Part shown: positions 1 through 8,085 of the stretch, piece by piece
How positions within the stretch are numbered: the stretch's first letter is position 1
How the letters are laid out: each line of letters starts with the position of its first letter
Assembly: GCF_035917575.1 (NCBI RefSeq)
Contig: NZ_CP109090.1
Coordinates: 6,572,001-6,636,000, forward strand
Direction: 5' to 3'
DNA length: 64,000 nucleotides
From: Streptomyces sp. NBC_01788
GTDB lineage: Bacteria; Actinomycetota; Actinomycetes; Streptomycetales; Streptomycetaceae
The notes under the pieces: model-generated
Seen by the model: the letters and a program-made list of their open reading frames with translations, nothing else
The model's database searches: none
Told to the model about the DNA's origin: nothing
Program-made: the position numbers and the translations under genes

Positions 1-1057
1 GGCGTTCGCGCTCACGCACCAGCTCCGGGTACACGCCGAGGCTGAAGGTGTTGAGGAAGACGCCCCGCTTGCTCCCGGAGCGGAAGCGGCCCACGTCGAC
101 GCGGACTCCGTGACCGTGCTCCACGGCCCGGGCCAGGGCCCGCGCGTCCTCCACGCCCAGATCGAGGGCGAAGTGGTTCAGGGTGCCGCCGGGCAGCACC
201 GCGAGCGGCAGGCCGCGGCACAGGGCGACCTCCGCGGCCGTGTTCACGGTGCCGTCGCCGCCGCACACCCCGAGCACCCGGGCGCGGTCCGCCGCCTTCT
301 CCAGCTCGGCCCGGACCTCCTCAGGCCCGCACTCGACGACCTCCGCCTCCGGCAGCAGGTCCACCAGCGCACCGGCGCGGTCCGCGGTGCCCGAGGCCCG
401 GTTGGCCACGAGTACCAGGCCCTTGCCGCCGGGCAGCGCCGGCAGGTCGGCGTGGGAGCGGGCCGGCGGGTCGGTCCGGGCACGGGTGGGCACCAGGGCC
501 CGGGCCGCGAACGCGACGCCCGCCCCCAGCGCGGCACCCGCCAGCACATCGCTAGGGAAGTGGACCCCGGTGTAGACGCGCGAGAGCGCGACCGACGCGG
601 CGACCGGGGCCACCGCCGCCCCCCAGGCCGGGGACTCCAGGGCGACGCCCGTCGCGAAGGCGGCCGCGGACGCCGCGTGCCCGGACGGGAAGGACGTGGT
701 GAACGGCTGCCGCTTGAGCCGGCGCATGAGCGGGACGGGGTCCAGGGCCGGCCGGTCGCGGCGCACCGAGCGCTTGCCGATCGTGTTGACGGTCAGGGAC
801 GCCAGGCTCAGCGAGGCCAGGCCGCGGGCCGCGGCCCTGCGGGCCCTCGGGCTGCGGCTCGCGGTGATGGCGGCGGCCACCGCGCACCACAGCACGCCGT
901 GGTTCGCGGCCCGGCTCAGTCTCGGCAGCACCGGGCCCGCGCCGGGCCAGCGGCGCTCGGCCGCGAACTCGAACAGCCGGCCGTCCAGGGCCGACAGGCG
1001 GTGCAGGAGGGCGTGGGCGCCGGATTTCGGGGCGGTGAGGTCGACGTCTGGGCTCAT
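1..1057 (-). CDS. PAP2 phosphatase / diacylglycerol kinase fusion (3' end outside window)
   Basis: Bifunctional membrane-lipid enzyme; 352 codons are visible and the C-terminus runs off the left edge. The N-terminal half is a PAP2 phosphatase: KRSVRRDRP (K-x6-RP signature), PSGHA and SRVYTGVHFPSD supply the three catalytic motifs. The second half is a diacylglycerol/sphingosine-kinase catalytic domain with GGDGTVN and PGGTLNHFA. Such fusions occur in actinomycetes and are thought to interconvert phosphatidic acid and diacylglycerol or act on undecaprenyl phosphates; the substrate here is not determined. Start is the ATG at 1057, divergent from the phosphatase gene at 1166. Hydrophobic alanine-rich stretches in the PAP2 part fit a membrane protein. 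Confidence 0.88.
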   Translation of the reverse strand, partial: MSPDVDLTAPKSGAHALLHRLSALDGRLFEFAAERRWPGAGPVLPRLSRAANHGVLWCAVAAAITASRSPRARRAAARGLASLSLASLTVNTIGKRSVRRDRPALDPVPLMRRLKRQPFTTSFPSGHAASAAAFATGVALESPAWGAAVAPVAASVALSRVYTGVHFPSDVLAGAALGAGVAFAARALVPTRARTDPPARSHADLPALPGGKGLVLVANRASGTADRAGALVDLLPEAEVVECGPEEVRAELEKAADRARVLGVCGGDGTVNTAAEVALCRGLPLAVLPGGTLNHFALDLGVEDARALARAVEHGHGVRVDVGRFRSGSKRGVFLNTFSLGVYPELVRERER

Positions 1058-1165
1058 AGGGGACCGCTACCCTGAAGTGGCCGTTTCTTGTGTGGGCCGT
1101 TTCCGGTGGGCTGTGCGCCGTGTCCGGTGTGCGCGGGGCGGCGCCGGCGATCGTAGGGACCCCGC

Positions 1166-1819
1166 ATGCGTCTGCTCCTCATCCGCCACGCCCAGACCCC
1201 CTCCAACGTGGGCCACCTGCTGGACACGCGGATCCCCGGACCGGGCCTGACGCGGCTCGGCGAACAGCAGGCCGCGGCGCTGCCGCGGGCGCTCGCCGGG
1301 GAGGACATCCAGGCGCTCTACGCCTCCACCCTGGTCCGCACCCAGCTCACCGCCCGGCCGCTGGCCGCCGAGCGCGGACTCGACGTGATCGTCCGCGACG
1401 GCATCCGCGAGGTGTCCGCGGGCGACCTGGAGACGGAGCCGGGCGACTCCGAGCGCGGCCGGATGTACATGCGCACGCTGCTGGGCTGGGCCGCCGGTGA
1501 CACCCGGTCCCGTATCCCCGGGGGCGAGAGCGGCACCGAGGTGCTGGCCCGCTACGACGCCGTCGTCGCCGAGGCCACCGCGGACGGCGCCGGAACCATC
1601 GCCCTGGTCAGTCACGGCGCGGCCATCCGCCTGTGGACCGCGGTCCGCGTCCGCAACCTCGACGCGGAGTTCGCCGCCACCCACCCCCTGGAGAACACCG
1701 GCGTGGTGGTCCTACAGGGCTCGGCCCCGACCGGATGGACGGCCCTGGCGTGGTCGGACGCCCTCGTCACCCCGGCGCGGGAGAGCGGCCCGACGGGACG
1801 GCCCGTGGACTTCGGATAA
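1166..1819 (+). CDS. Histidine phosphatase family protein
   Basis: 217-residue phosphoglycerate-mutase-like phosphatase. The N-terminus MRLLLIRHAQTPSN holds the phospho-accepting histidine in an RHA (instead of the commoner RHG) signature; VSHGAAI near residue 150 supplies the second catalytic histidine. Length is normal for the small branched histidine-phosphatase family. It is divergent from the lipid enzyme and 42 bp upstream of the ABC-F gene, so the latter may be co-transcribed. Substrate unknown; a small phosphomonoester or phosphoprotein is possible. Confidence 0.88.
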   Translation: MRLLLIRHAQTPSNVGHLLDTRIPGPGLTRLGEQQAAALPRALAGEDIQALYASTLVRTQLTARPLAAERGLDVIVRDGIREVSAGDLETEPGDSERGRMYMRTLLGWAAGDTRSRIPGGESGTEVLARYDAVVAEATADGAGTIALVSHGAAIRLWTAVRVRNLDAEFAATHPLENTGVVVLQGSAPTGWTALAWSDALVTPARESGPTGRPVDFG

Positions 1820-1861
1820 GAGTTTGCCGGACCCGTACGGGCACCGTCACAATGCCTGACC

Positions 1862-3481
1862 ATGGGACATCTGGAAGCCGCGCACCTGGAGTACGTCCTC
1901 CCCGACGGGAGGACGCTGCTCGGCGACGTGTCCTTCCGGGTGGGAGAGGGGGCCGCCGTGGCCCTCGTCGGACCCAACGGCGCCGGCAAGACCACCCTGC
2001 TGCGCATGATCTCCGGCGAGCTGAAGCCGCACGGCGGCACCGTGACCGTCAGCGGCGGCCTCGGCGTGATGCGGCAGTTCGTGGGGTCGGTGCGGGACGA
2101 GACGACCGTGCGCGACCTGCTCGTGTCGGTCGCGTCGCCGCGGGTGAGGGAGGCCGCGCGGGCCGTCGACGAAGCCGAGCACGCCCTCATGACTGTCGAC
2201 GACGAGGCCGCCCAGCTCCAGTACGCGCAGGCGCTCGCCGACTGGGCGGAGGCGCGCGGCTACGAGGCCGAGACGCTGTGGGACATGTGCACCACGGCCG
2301 CGCTGGGCGTGCCCTACGACAAGGCGCAGTGGCGGCAGGTGAGCACCCTGTCCGGCGGCGAGCAGAAGCGGCTCGTGCTGGAGGCGCTGCTGCGCGGCAC
2401 CGACGAGGTACTGCTGCTCGACGAGCCGGACAACTACCTCGACGTGCCCGGCAAGCGCTGGCTGGAGGAGCGGCTGAAGGAGACCCGAAAGACGGTCCTG
2501 TTCGTCTCCCACGACCGTGAACTGCTCGCCCGCGCCGCCGACCGGATCGTCTCCCTCGAACCCGGCCCGGCAGGCGCGGACGCCTGGGTGCACGGCGGCG
2601 GCTTCGCCACCTACCACGAGGCCCGCCGCGAGCGCTTCGCCCGTTTCGAGGAGCTGCGCAGGCGCTGGGACGAGAAGCACGCGCAGCTGAAGAAGCTGGT
2701 GCTGAACCTGCGGCAGGCCGCCACCGTCAGCCATGAACTGGCCTCCCGCTACCAGGCCGCCCAGACCCGGCTGCGCAAGTTCGAGGAGGCCGGGCCGCCC
2801 CCCGAGCCGCCGCGCGAGCAGGACATCCGGATGCGCCTGAAGGGCGGCCGCACCGGTGTCCGCGCCGTCACCTGCCAGGGCCTGGAGCTGACCGGCCTGA
2901 TGCACCCCTTCGACCTGGAGGTCTTCTACGGCGAACGCGTCGCGGTGCTCGGCTCCAACGGCTCCGGCAAGTCGCACTTCCTGCGGTTGCTGGCCGGCGA
3001 GGACGTGGCGCACACCGGCGCGTGGAAGCTCGGCGCGCGCGTGGTCCCCGGGCACTTCGCCCAGACCCACGCACACCCCGAGCTGATGGGCCGCACCCTG
3101 CTGGACATCCTGTGGAAGGAGCACTCCCAGGACCGCGGGGCCGCCATGTCCCGGCTGCGCCGCTACGAACTGACCGGCCAGGCCGAGCAGACCTTCGACC
3201 GGCTCTCCGGCGGGCAGCAGGCCCGGTTCCAGATCCTGCTCCTCGAGCTGGCGGGCGCCACCGCCCTGCTCCTGGACGAGCCGACCGACAACCTCGACCT
3301 GGATTCCGCCGAGGCCCTCCAGGAAGGCCTGGAGGCCTTCGAGGGCACGGTCGTCGCGGTCACCCACGACCGCTGGTTCGCCCGCTCCTTCGACCGGTTC
3401 CTGGTCTTCGGCAGCGACGGCCGGGTCCGCGAGACCCCGGAGCCGGTGTGGGACGAACGGCGGGTGCGGCGGGCGCGGTGA
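1862..3481 (+). CDS. ABC-F family ATPase
   Basis: 539-residue soluble twin-ATPase without membrane segments. Walker A motifs GPNGAGKTT (residues 37-45) and GSNGSGKS (about 364), signatures LSGGEQKR and LSGGQQAR, and Walker B LLLDEP in each half identify an ABC-F protein. Between the halves is a charged helical linker (about 250-320, with RRRWDEKHAQLKKL), the part that reaches into the ribosome in characterised members. ABC-F proteins act on stalled ribosomes; some give antibiotic resistance, others are housekeeping factors. Nothing next to it points to a biosynthetic cluster, so a housekeeping or general protective role is the safer inference. Start ATG at 1862. Confidence 0.9.
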   Translation: MGHLEAAHLEYVLPDGRTLLGDVSFRVGEGAAVALVGPNGAGKTTLLRMISGELKPHGGTVTVSGGLGVMRQFVGSVRDETTVRDLLVSVASPRVREAARAVDEAEHALMTVDDEAAQLQYAQALADWAEARGYEAETLWDMCTTAALGVPYDKAQWRQVSTLSGGEQKRLVLEALLRGTDEVLLLDEPDNYLDVPGKRWLEERLKETRKTVLFVSHDRELLARAADRIVSLEPGPAGADAWVHGGGFATYHEARRERFARFEELRRRWDEKHAQLKKLVLNLRQAATVSHELASRYQAAQTRLRKFEEAGPPPEPPREQDIRMRLKGGRTGVRAVTCQGLELTGLMHPFDLEVFYGERVAVLGSNGSGKSHFLRLLAGEDVAHTGAWKLGARVVPGHFAQTHAHPELMGRTLLDILWKEHSQDRGAAMSRLRRYELTGQAEQTFDRLSGGQQARFQILLLELAGATALLLDEPTDNLDLDSAEALQEGLEAFEGTVVAVTHDRWFARSFDRFLVFGSDGRVRETPEPVWDERRVRRAR

Positions 3482-3506
3482 CGCCCCGCCCCAGCCCCCG
3501 GACCGC

Positions 3507-4622
3507 TCACTTCCAGCGCAGGACCGCGCCCAGGCCGCCCGACGGCACGTCCTCGCCGGCGGGGACCGCCGGGTCCAGCGACAGGGCCGTCGCGTCCTGG
3601 CAGACCGCCGAACGCAGCAGGGCGTCGTCGGCCCGGGCCGGCCAGGAGTCCCGCTCGCCGAGCGCCCTCAGCTCCGTACGCCGCACGGCGAGCTGGTCGG
3701 CGTCCTCGCCGATCCACACCTCGCGGTGGGCGTCGGCGCCGTCCGGCCGGATCAGCAGTTCCTCCAGCCGGTGCTCGCGGGCCGCCTCCACCAGCGCGGA
3801 CACCCCCTCGGCGGCCGCCGACCGGCCCTCGTCGTCCGGTGTGCGCGCCGCCCGGAAGCGGTCCAGCTCGGACTCCACACGCCGGTGCACGTGCTCGGCG
3901 CGGATCCGCTCCACGTCCCCGTCCAGCAGCCGCCCGCCGGTGCCGTGGGCGGCCTCGGCCACCCGGTCGTGCAGCCGCTTCGGCAGCCGCTCGCGCACCT
4001 CGCGCCGCTCCCGGTCCTCCCCGACCAGGATCAGCAGGTCCGCGTCCGCCTCCTCCTGGCAGACGCTGAGCGCGTCGGCGATCTCCGCCGCGTTGTGCTC
4101 CCAGGTGTTCTCGACCTTCAGCTGGAAGTGCCGCTCCGACCAGTCGGCGCTCGCCGTCCCATGGATGGGCCACTCCTGCCCCACCACCGCCCCCGCGTCC
4201 TGCCGGCCCAGCGAGCTGCGCAGCTCGAAGTCCGCGCCCCTGCGGTCCACGTAGGCGACGATCGCGACCGGATCCTCGCCCGCCAGGTCAAGGAGCGGCG
4301 CCACGCGCGGCAGCGGCGCCCACTCCGCCCGGCTGCCGCCCTGCGGCGGACGGGCCAGCAGCGGGTCGAGCACCACCCTGCCGGCCCGCGCGAACAGCAC
4401 CCGCCCGTGCGGATCGGGCGCGTGGCGCAGCTCCCGCACGGCCGCCTCCACCGCACGGCAGGTGGCCTCGTCCGCGCCCTGCCGGGCGAGCTCGCGCCCC
4501 ATGGCCCGGGCCGCCAGCTCCAGCCGGTGCGCCGTGTCCTCCGCGTGCCGCGAGGTGTCGACGTACACGGAGGCCCAGGGACCCGGGTGTTCGTACAGTG
4601 GATGCAGAAAGGCGAGATCCAT
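3507..4622 (-). CDS. baeRF2/Vms1-type peptidyl-tRNA hydrolase-like protein
   Basis: 371 residues, starting MDLAFLHPLYEHPGPWASVYVDTS. The order of an N-terminal VYVDTSR segment, a middle ENTWEHNAAEIADAL segment and a C-terminal domain with RRTELRALGERDSW matches the bacterial archaeo-eukaryotic-release-factor families (baeRF, often named Vms1/Ankzf1-like). Related proteins release peptides from tRNA during ribosome rescue; this has not been shown for this subgroup. Longer upstream readings exist, but the ATG at 4622 starts at the family's usual N-terminus. A SigB-like promoter (GTGT-N15-GGGTAC) lies 42 bp upstream, suggesting stress induction. Convergent with the ABC-F gene. Confidence 0.8.
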   Translation of the reverse strand: MDLAFLHPLYEHPGPWASVYVDTSRHAEDTAHRLELAARAMGRELARQGADEATCRAVEAAVRELRHAPDPHGRVLFARAGRVVLDPLLARPPQGGSRAEWAPLPRVAPLLDLAGEDPVAIVAYVDRRGADFELRSSLGRQDAGAVVGQEWPIHGTASADWSERHFQLKVENTWEHNAAEIADALSVCQEEADADLLILVGEDRERREVRERLPKRLHDRVAEAAHGTGGRLLDGDVERIRAEHVHRRVESELDRFRAARTPDDEGRSAAAEGVSALVEAAREHRLEELLIRPDGADAHREVWIGEDADQLAVRRTELRALGERDSWPARADDALLRSAVCQDATALSLDPAVPAGEDVPSGGLGAVLRWK

Positions 4623-4664
4623 GGCTCCCTCCCGGAGACCGTTCGGTGGCCGCACGCCGGGCGG

Positions 4665-4689
4665 GTACCCGGACCGCAGGTACGAACAC
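4665..4689 (-). promoter_or_regulatory. Candidate SigB-type promoter of the baeRF gene
   Basis: On the minus strand the site reads GTGT, 15 bases, GGGTAC. This fits the known Streptomyces SigB-family consensus GNNT-N14-16-GGGTAY. It is 42 bp upstream of the start at 4622. The same arrangement with the same 15-base spacing precedes the DUF2795 gene next to the sigma factor. Confidence 0.45.
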
Positions 4690-4707
4690 GACGAACGGGG
4701 CACCACC

Positions 4708-4956
4708 ATGACCGGAGTCGACCCGGGACGGCTGGACGACCAGCAGCTGATGAAGGAGCTGGAGACGATCCACCGCACGCGCCACGACACGCTTCTGTAC
4801 GGCTCCAACGACGCGCTGCGCGCCCACAACGAGCGCATGGCGCAGCTCGAGGGCGAGTACCTGCGCCGCAATCCGCGCCGCCCGGTCGCCTCCGGCCGCA
4901 CCCGCGAGGGGGCCCGTGAACGCGGGTGCGGGGAGTCGGCGACTCCCCGCACCTGA
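4708..4956 (+). CDS. DUF6158 family small protein
   Basis: 82-residue protein, MTGVDPGRLDDQQLMKELE..., matching the small conserved Streptomyces family DUF6158. It is rich in charged helical residues (QLMKELETIHRTRHDTLL; RAHNERMAQLEGEYLRR), has no signal or membrane segment, and its function is unknown. Start is the ATG at 4708; an upstream in-frame extension is antisense to the baeRF gene and lacks family similarity. It is divergent from the baeRF gene across an 85-bp gap. The last ten codons are inside a perfect inverted repeat (4926-4953), so the terminator stem overlaps the 3' end of the gene. Confidence 0.72.
   Translation: MTGVDPGRLDDQQLMKELETIHRTRHDTLLYGSNDALRAHNERMAQLEGEYLRRNPRRPVASGRTREGARERGCGESATPRT
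4926..4953 (+). terminator. Terminator hairpin overlapping the CDS end
   Basis: Perfect 14-bp inverted repeat, GGTGCGGGGAGTCG followed directly by its complement, ending just before the stop codon at 4954-4956. A second perfect palindrome, CCCGGACGCGTCCGGG, follows at 4965-4980. Confidence 0.6.
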
Positions 4957-4993
4957 AGAAACGTCCCGGACGCGTCCGGGTTCGGCCCGCCTT

Positions 4994-5221
4994 CTAGTGC
5001 TGTGGCCGGGAAGGTTTGCCGGAAGGCTCGCGGCGTCCGGTGCTGGGGGCACCTCCCACGCCCTTCGGGCAGTGGGGGAGCCTCGCAAGGCGGAGCATCG
5101 CCCGTGTACTGGATGTACTCGGGTGATGCGACAACGCGGCTGGGGGTCCCCCTGCTCGAAGAGCTTGGGGGAGCCGTGCCGGGCGTCGCGAGCCGGTGAA
5201 CCTTTCCGGTCGCAGCACTAG
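4994..5221. mobile_element. MITE-like element, 228 bp, CTAG ends
   Basis: Bounded by CTAG at both ends. The terminal 28 bases (4995-5022 and 5193-5220) are inverted repeats with 23 of 28 matching, and the similarity continues inward (GGCTCGCGGCGTCCGGTGC against GGCTCGCGACGCCCGGCAC). It contains no coding region. Two internal palindromic segments (about 5045-5083 and 5141-5174) belong to a repeat type that also occurs inside fdhD. The right CTAG includes the stop codon of the PfpI gene. The structure fits a non-autonomous element moved by an IS that targets CTAG/TA; this is inferred, and no transposase is present in the window. Confidence 0.6.
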
Positions 5222-5748
5222 GCGAGGACGTCGAGGAACGTCTCGCAGAACGCCTTCAGGTCGTCCGGCTTGCGGCTGGTGATCAGCTTGTTCGGTCCGT
5301 GGTCGCAGACCTTCACCTGCTCGTCGACCCAGATGCCGCCCGCGTTGCGGATGTCCGTGCGCAGACTCGGCCACGAGGTCAGCACCCGGCCCCGTACGAC
5401 GTCCGCCTCGACCAGCGTCCACGGCGCGTGGCAGATCGCGGCCACCGGGCGCCCCTGCTCGAAGAACGCGCCCACGAAGGCCACCGCCTTCTCGTCCATC
5501 CGCAGGAAGTCCGGGTTGGCCACGCCGCCCGGCAGGACCAGCGCGTCGAAGGAGTCCGGGGAGGCCTCGTCGACGACCGCGTCCACGGGGAACGTGTCGG
5601 CCTTGTCCAGGTGGTCGAAGGCCTGGATCCGCCCGGACTTCGTCGAGACGAGCACGGGCTCGTGACCGGCGTCCTTCACCGCCTTCCAGGGTTCGGTGAG
5701 CTCGACCTGTTCCACGCCCTCGGGCGCGGTCAGAAATGCGATGCGCAT
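5218..5748 (-). CDS. DJ-1/PfpI family protein (type 1 glutamine amidotransferase-like)
   Basis: 176-residue single-domain protein with the nucleophile elbow AICHAPW (Cys about residue 104), VLPGGVANPD and a C-terminal DLKAFCETFLDVLA. Length and motifs match YhbO/PfpI-type proteins, which act as stress-linked glyoxalase or deglycase enzymes or chaperones; the reaction here is not known. Start is the ATG at 5748. Its stop codon (5218-5220) is in the terminal CTAG of the MITE-like element, so the element abuts the gene exactly at its end. Confidence 0.9.
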   Translation of the reverse strand: MRIAFLTAPEGVEQVELTEPWKAVKDAGHEPVLVSTKSGRIQAFDHLDKADTFPVDAVVDEASPDSFDALVLPGGVANPDFLRMDEKAVAFVGAFFEQGRPVAAICHAPWTLVEADVVRGRVLTSWPSLRTDIRNAGGIWVDEQVKVCDHGPNKLITSRKPDDLKAFCETFLDVLA

Positions 5749-5879
5749 GATGCCTCAACGTCCTTTCGCCGCTCCGGGGACGGGCGTTGCCGTCCCCGGA
5801 GCGCTCTTCTCTCTTCGCCTCGGCCGCCGCACGGAGTCGGCCGCACCGCGTCCGTCCCGTCCCGCACCACGTCCGATCC

Positions 5880-6155
5880 GGCCGTCACGGCGGGCGCCGA
5901 CCCGTCGCGCGGGACGCTGCCCGGTCACGCGGGGCGTCGCCCGGTCGCGCCGGGTACCGCCCGGTCACGTTGGGCGCCGACCCGTCACGCGGGACGCTGC
6001 CCGGTCACGTTGGGCGCCGACCCGTCACGCGGGACGCTGCCCGGTCACGCGAACGCTGCCCGGTCACGCGGGGCGTCGCCCGGTCACGCGGGACGCTGCC
6101 CAGTCACGCGGGGCGTCGCCTCGTCACGCCGGGCGTCGCCCGGTCGCGGCGGGGG
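5880..6155. repeat. 20-bp tandem repeat array (about 13 units)
   Basis: Units of 20 bp on the pattern CCGGTCACGCGGGRCGYYGC repeat in register from about 5880 to 6155, with one 19-bp unit near 6041. Two adjacent 40-bp higher-order units are near-identical at about 5960-6040. This array fills most of the 606-bp gap between the PfpI gene (start 5748) and the DUF2795 gene (end 6355). Reading frames run through it on both strands only because it is GC-rich and stop-poor; no gene is supported. The rest of the gap (5749-5879 and 6156-6354) shows nothing recognisable. Confidence 0.85.
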
Positions 6156-6354
6156 GCGCCGGGGCCGGACGGCCGGTACGGCCGTGACATGCGGGGCCCA
6201 CCGCGGCACGCCCCCGGCTCGGCCCGAGGCGTGTCCGTCGCGGCACCCCTGGTTCAGGCCCGGCGCGCGAGCGGGGCGCCGGGCCTGGCGCGCGAGCCGG
6301 GCCGCCCCGTCCGGGCGCAACAGGCCTGGGCGGGGCGGCCCGAGCCCGGATGGC

Positions 6355-6756
6355 CTAGGCGCGGTCCTCCCGTGCGGGCCGCTCGTTGTGCGTCAGCTCC
6401 CGGGCCAGCTCCTGCACATTGGCGTAGCGCGCCTTGTTCGGCAGCCGCTGGAGCGCCTCGATCAACGCGTCGTGCGCGTTCTTGCGCCGCAGTTCGCGGG
6501 CCAGTTCGCCCGGACCCGCGGGAAAGGCGCTGCGGCCCAGGATCCTGGCCAGCTCCAGGCGCACGCTCTCCAGGGACGCCCGGGAGCCGCCCGGCGCCAC
6601 CGGTCCGCCCCACACCTCCGGGTCGTCCTCGGCGGTCGGCTCCGGGTCGTGCCACTCCTCGCTCCGCGTGGGATGGCCGGACCTGAGCAGCCCCTGCAGC
6701 TCGTGCTTCATCTCGTCGTCACGGTGGACACTCAGCCGGTCACTGCCTCGCTGCAT
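6355..6756 (-). CDS. DUF2795 domain protein
   Basis: 133 residues. The start MQRGSDRLSVHRDDEMKHEL is preceded by a strong ribosome site (GGAGGGAGAT). The C-terminal half (RKNAHDALIEALQRLPNKARYANVQELAREL) is a DUF2795 domain of unknown function, common in actinomycetes. An acidic, tryptophan-containing middle (EEWHDPEPTAEDDPEVW) links it to the N-terminus. The gene is divergent from the sigma-factor gene and has a good SigB-type promoter at 6790-6814, so it is a likely target of that sigma or a paralogue. No signal peptide or membrane segment. Confidence 0.82.
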   Translation of the reverse strand: MQRGSDRLSVHRDDEMKHELQGLLRSGHPTRSEEWHDPEPTAEDDPEVWGGPVAPGGSRASLESVRLELARILGRSAFPAGPGELARELRRKNAHDALIEALQRLPNKARYANVQELARELTHNERPAREDRA

Positions 6757-6789
6757 ATCTCCCTCCAGATCGTCGGGGGTGGCCACCGC

Positions 6790-6814
6790 GTACCCGTGCG
6801 CGGCCGGCCGACAC
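6790..6814 (-). promoter_or_regulatory. Candidate SigB-type promoter of the DUF2795 gene
   Basis: Minus strand: GTGT, 15 bases, GGGTAC, with the -10 box 34 bp upstream of the ATG at 6756. It matches GNNT-N14-16-GGGTAY. It lies in the 312-bp divergent region before the sigma gene (6757-7068), which otherwise shows no clear elements. Confidence 0.5.
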
Positions 6815-7068
6815 CGGTTTTCCGGGACGGGATGACGGCCGGGTCGGCCGGTGCGCCGCTCGCCGCGCAGGGCCGTCCGGGTGCCGTGCACGGGCGCCGT
6901 GTTTGGGCGCCCGGGACTGGGGGCAGGCGCGGACCCAGTGCTTCGGACCGTAGGCACGCCCGTGGGAGCGGCGCAACGCGCCCCCAGGGTGCGGCCGTCC
7001 GGTTCACGTGCCCGCGCTCCCACGGTGACCGCCCACCCGAGAGGACTGCGAGGGAGCTGCGACTCACC

Positions 7069-7863
7069 ATGGCAACGCGAGCGAGCGCCAGGCACCACCC
7101 CCACGACGACGCCCCCGACACCGCGGAAGCCTTCCGCCTGCTCGCCACGCTTCCGCCGGGGCAGCGGCGGAACGAACTGCGCGACGAGACAGTGGAAGCC
7201 TGGCTGCCGATGGCCGAACGGCTGGCCGGCCGGTTCCGCAGCCGCGGCGAGAGCTCCGAGGATCTGCGCCAGGTCGCCGCGCTCGGACTGGTCAAGGCGG
7301 TCGACCGCTACGACCCCGAGCGCGGAAACGCCTTCGAGAGCTACGCCGTGCCCACCATCACCGGTGAGATCAAACGGCACTTCCGCGACCACATGTGGAC
7401 CGTGCACGTCCCGCGCCGGGTGCAGGAACTGCGCAACCGGGTCCGCTTCGCCTCCCAGGACCTGTCCGGGACGATCTCCGGCCGCGGCCCCACCCTCGCC
7501 GAGATCGCCGAGCACGCCCACCTCAGCGAGGAGGAGGTGCGGGACGGCCTCGAGGCGCTGGAGAGCTTCACCGCCCTCTCGCTCGACGCGGAGCTGTCCG
7601 GCAGCGAGGACGGGTACTCCCTGGGCGACTGCCTGGGCTCCTCCGACCCCGCCCTGGACACCGTGGTGGACCGCGAGTCCGTCAAGCATCGGCTGGCGGC
7701 GCTGCCCGAACGGGAGCGGGCCATCCTGTACATGCGGTTCTTCGGCGACATGACGCAGAGCCGGATCGCCGAGCAGCTCGGCATCTCGCAGATGCATGTG
7801 TCCCGCCTGATCAGCCGGTGCTGCGACCGGCTGCGGGAGCAGGTGATGCGGGAGGGCGTGTAG
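7069..7863 (+). CDS. RNA polymerase sigma factor, SigB/SigF/SigG family
   Basis: 264 residues with region 2 (ESSEDLRQVAALGLVKAVDRYD; FESYAVPTITGEIKRHFRD), region 3 (GRGPTLAEIAEHAHLSEEEV) and region 4 (LPERERAILYMRFFGDMTQ, then the helix-turn-helix EQLGISQMHVSRLI). This is the stress/development group (SigB, SigF and relatives of Streptomyces), which recognises GNNT-N14-16-GGGTAY. The ATG at 7069 is chosen because the region-2 lead-in starts there; a far longer upstream reading runs through the tandem repeats and is not real. No anti-sigma (RsbW-like) or anti-anti-sigma gene is adjacent. Confidence 0.92.
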   Translation: MATRASARHHPHDDAPDTAEAFRLLATLPPGQRRNELRDETVEAWLPMAERLAGRFRSRGESSEDLRQVAALGLVKAVDRYDPERGNAFESYAVPTITGEIKRHFRDHMWTVHVPRRVQELRNRVRFASQDLSGTISGRGPTLAEIAEHAHLSEEEVRDGLEALESFTALSLDAELSGSEDGYSLGDCLGSSDPALDTVVDRESVKHRLAALPERERAILYMRFFGDMTQSRIAEQLGISQMHVSRLISRCCDRLREQVMREGV

Positions 7864-7915
7864 ACGCGGGCTGTCGTCCGGGGCGGGGCAGCGGCACCGG
7901 GCGGCCGACGGTCGC

Positions 7916-7936
7916 GCCGTGGCCGGCGGCCACGGC
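7916..7936 (+). terminator. Hairpin downstream of the sigma gene
   Basis: Perfect 9-bp stem GCCGTGGCC / GGCCACGGC with a 3-base loop, 53 bp after the sigma stop codon. Confidence 0.45.
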
Positions 7937-8085
7937 CTCGGCGCCCCTGCCGGCGTCACCCGATAGGCCGTTGGTGTCCCGCTAATGGGGCTCGGCCGCG
8001 CGCGACCCGCGGCCCCAGCGGCTGTGATGGCAGCGAGGGCACGAACCCGTGCCGTCAGCCGCCGCCGGTCCGAGGAGCCCCGCTC

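Noticed and set aside
1862..3481. ABC-F gene as an antibiotic self-resistance determinant
   Set aside because: No biosynthetic genes are close, and ABC-F housekeeping members look the same at this level; the sequence alone does not decide it.
5934..5957. GCGT-N14-GGGTAC match on the plus strand
   Set aside because: It lies in the tandem repeat and points toward the end of a minus-strand gene, so it drives nothing visible.
5696..6700. Open frames of 130-300 codons across the 20-bp repeats
   Set aside because: They are by-products of the repeat, with peptide periodicity following 60 bp, and overlap the DUF2795 gene antisense.
5299..7068. Very long N-terminal extension of the sigma factor
   Set aside because: It is read through antisense genes and repeats; sigma similarity begins only at the ATG at 7069.
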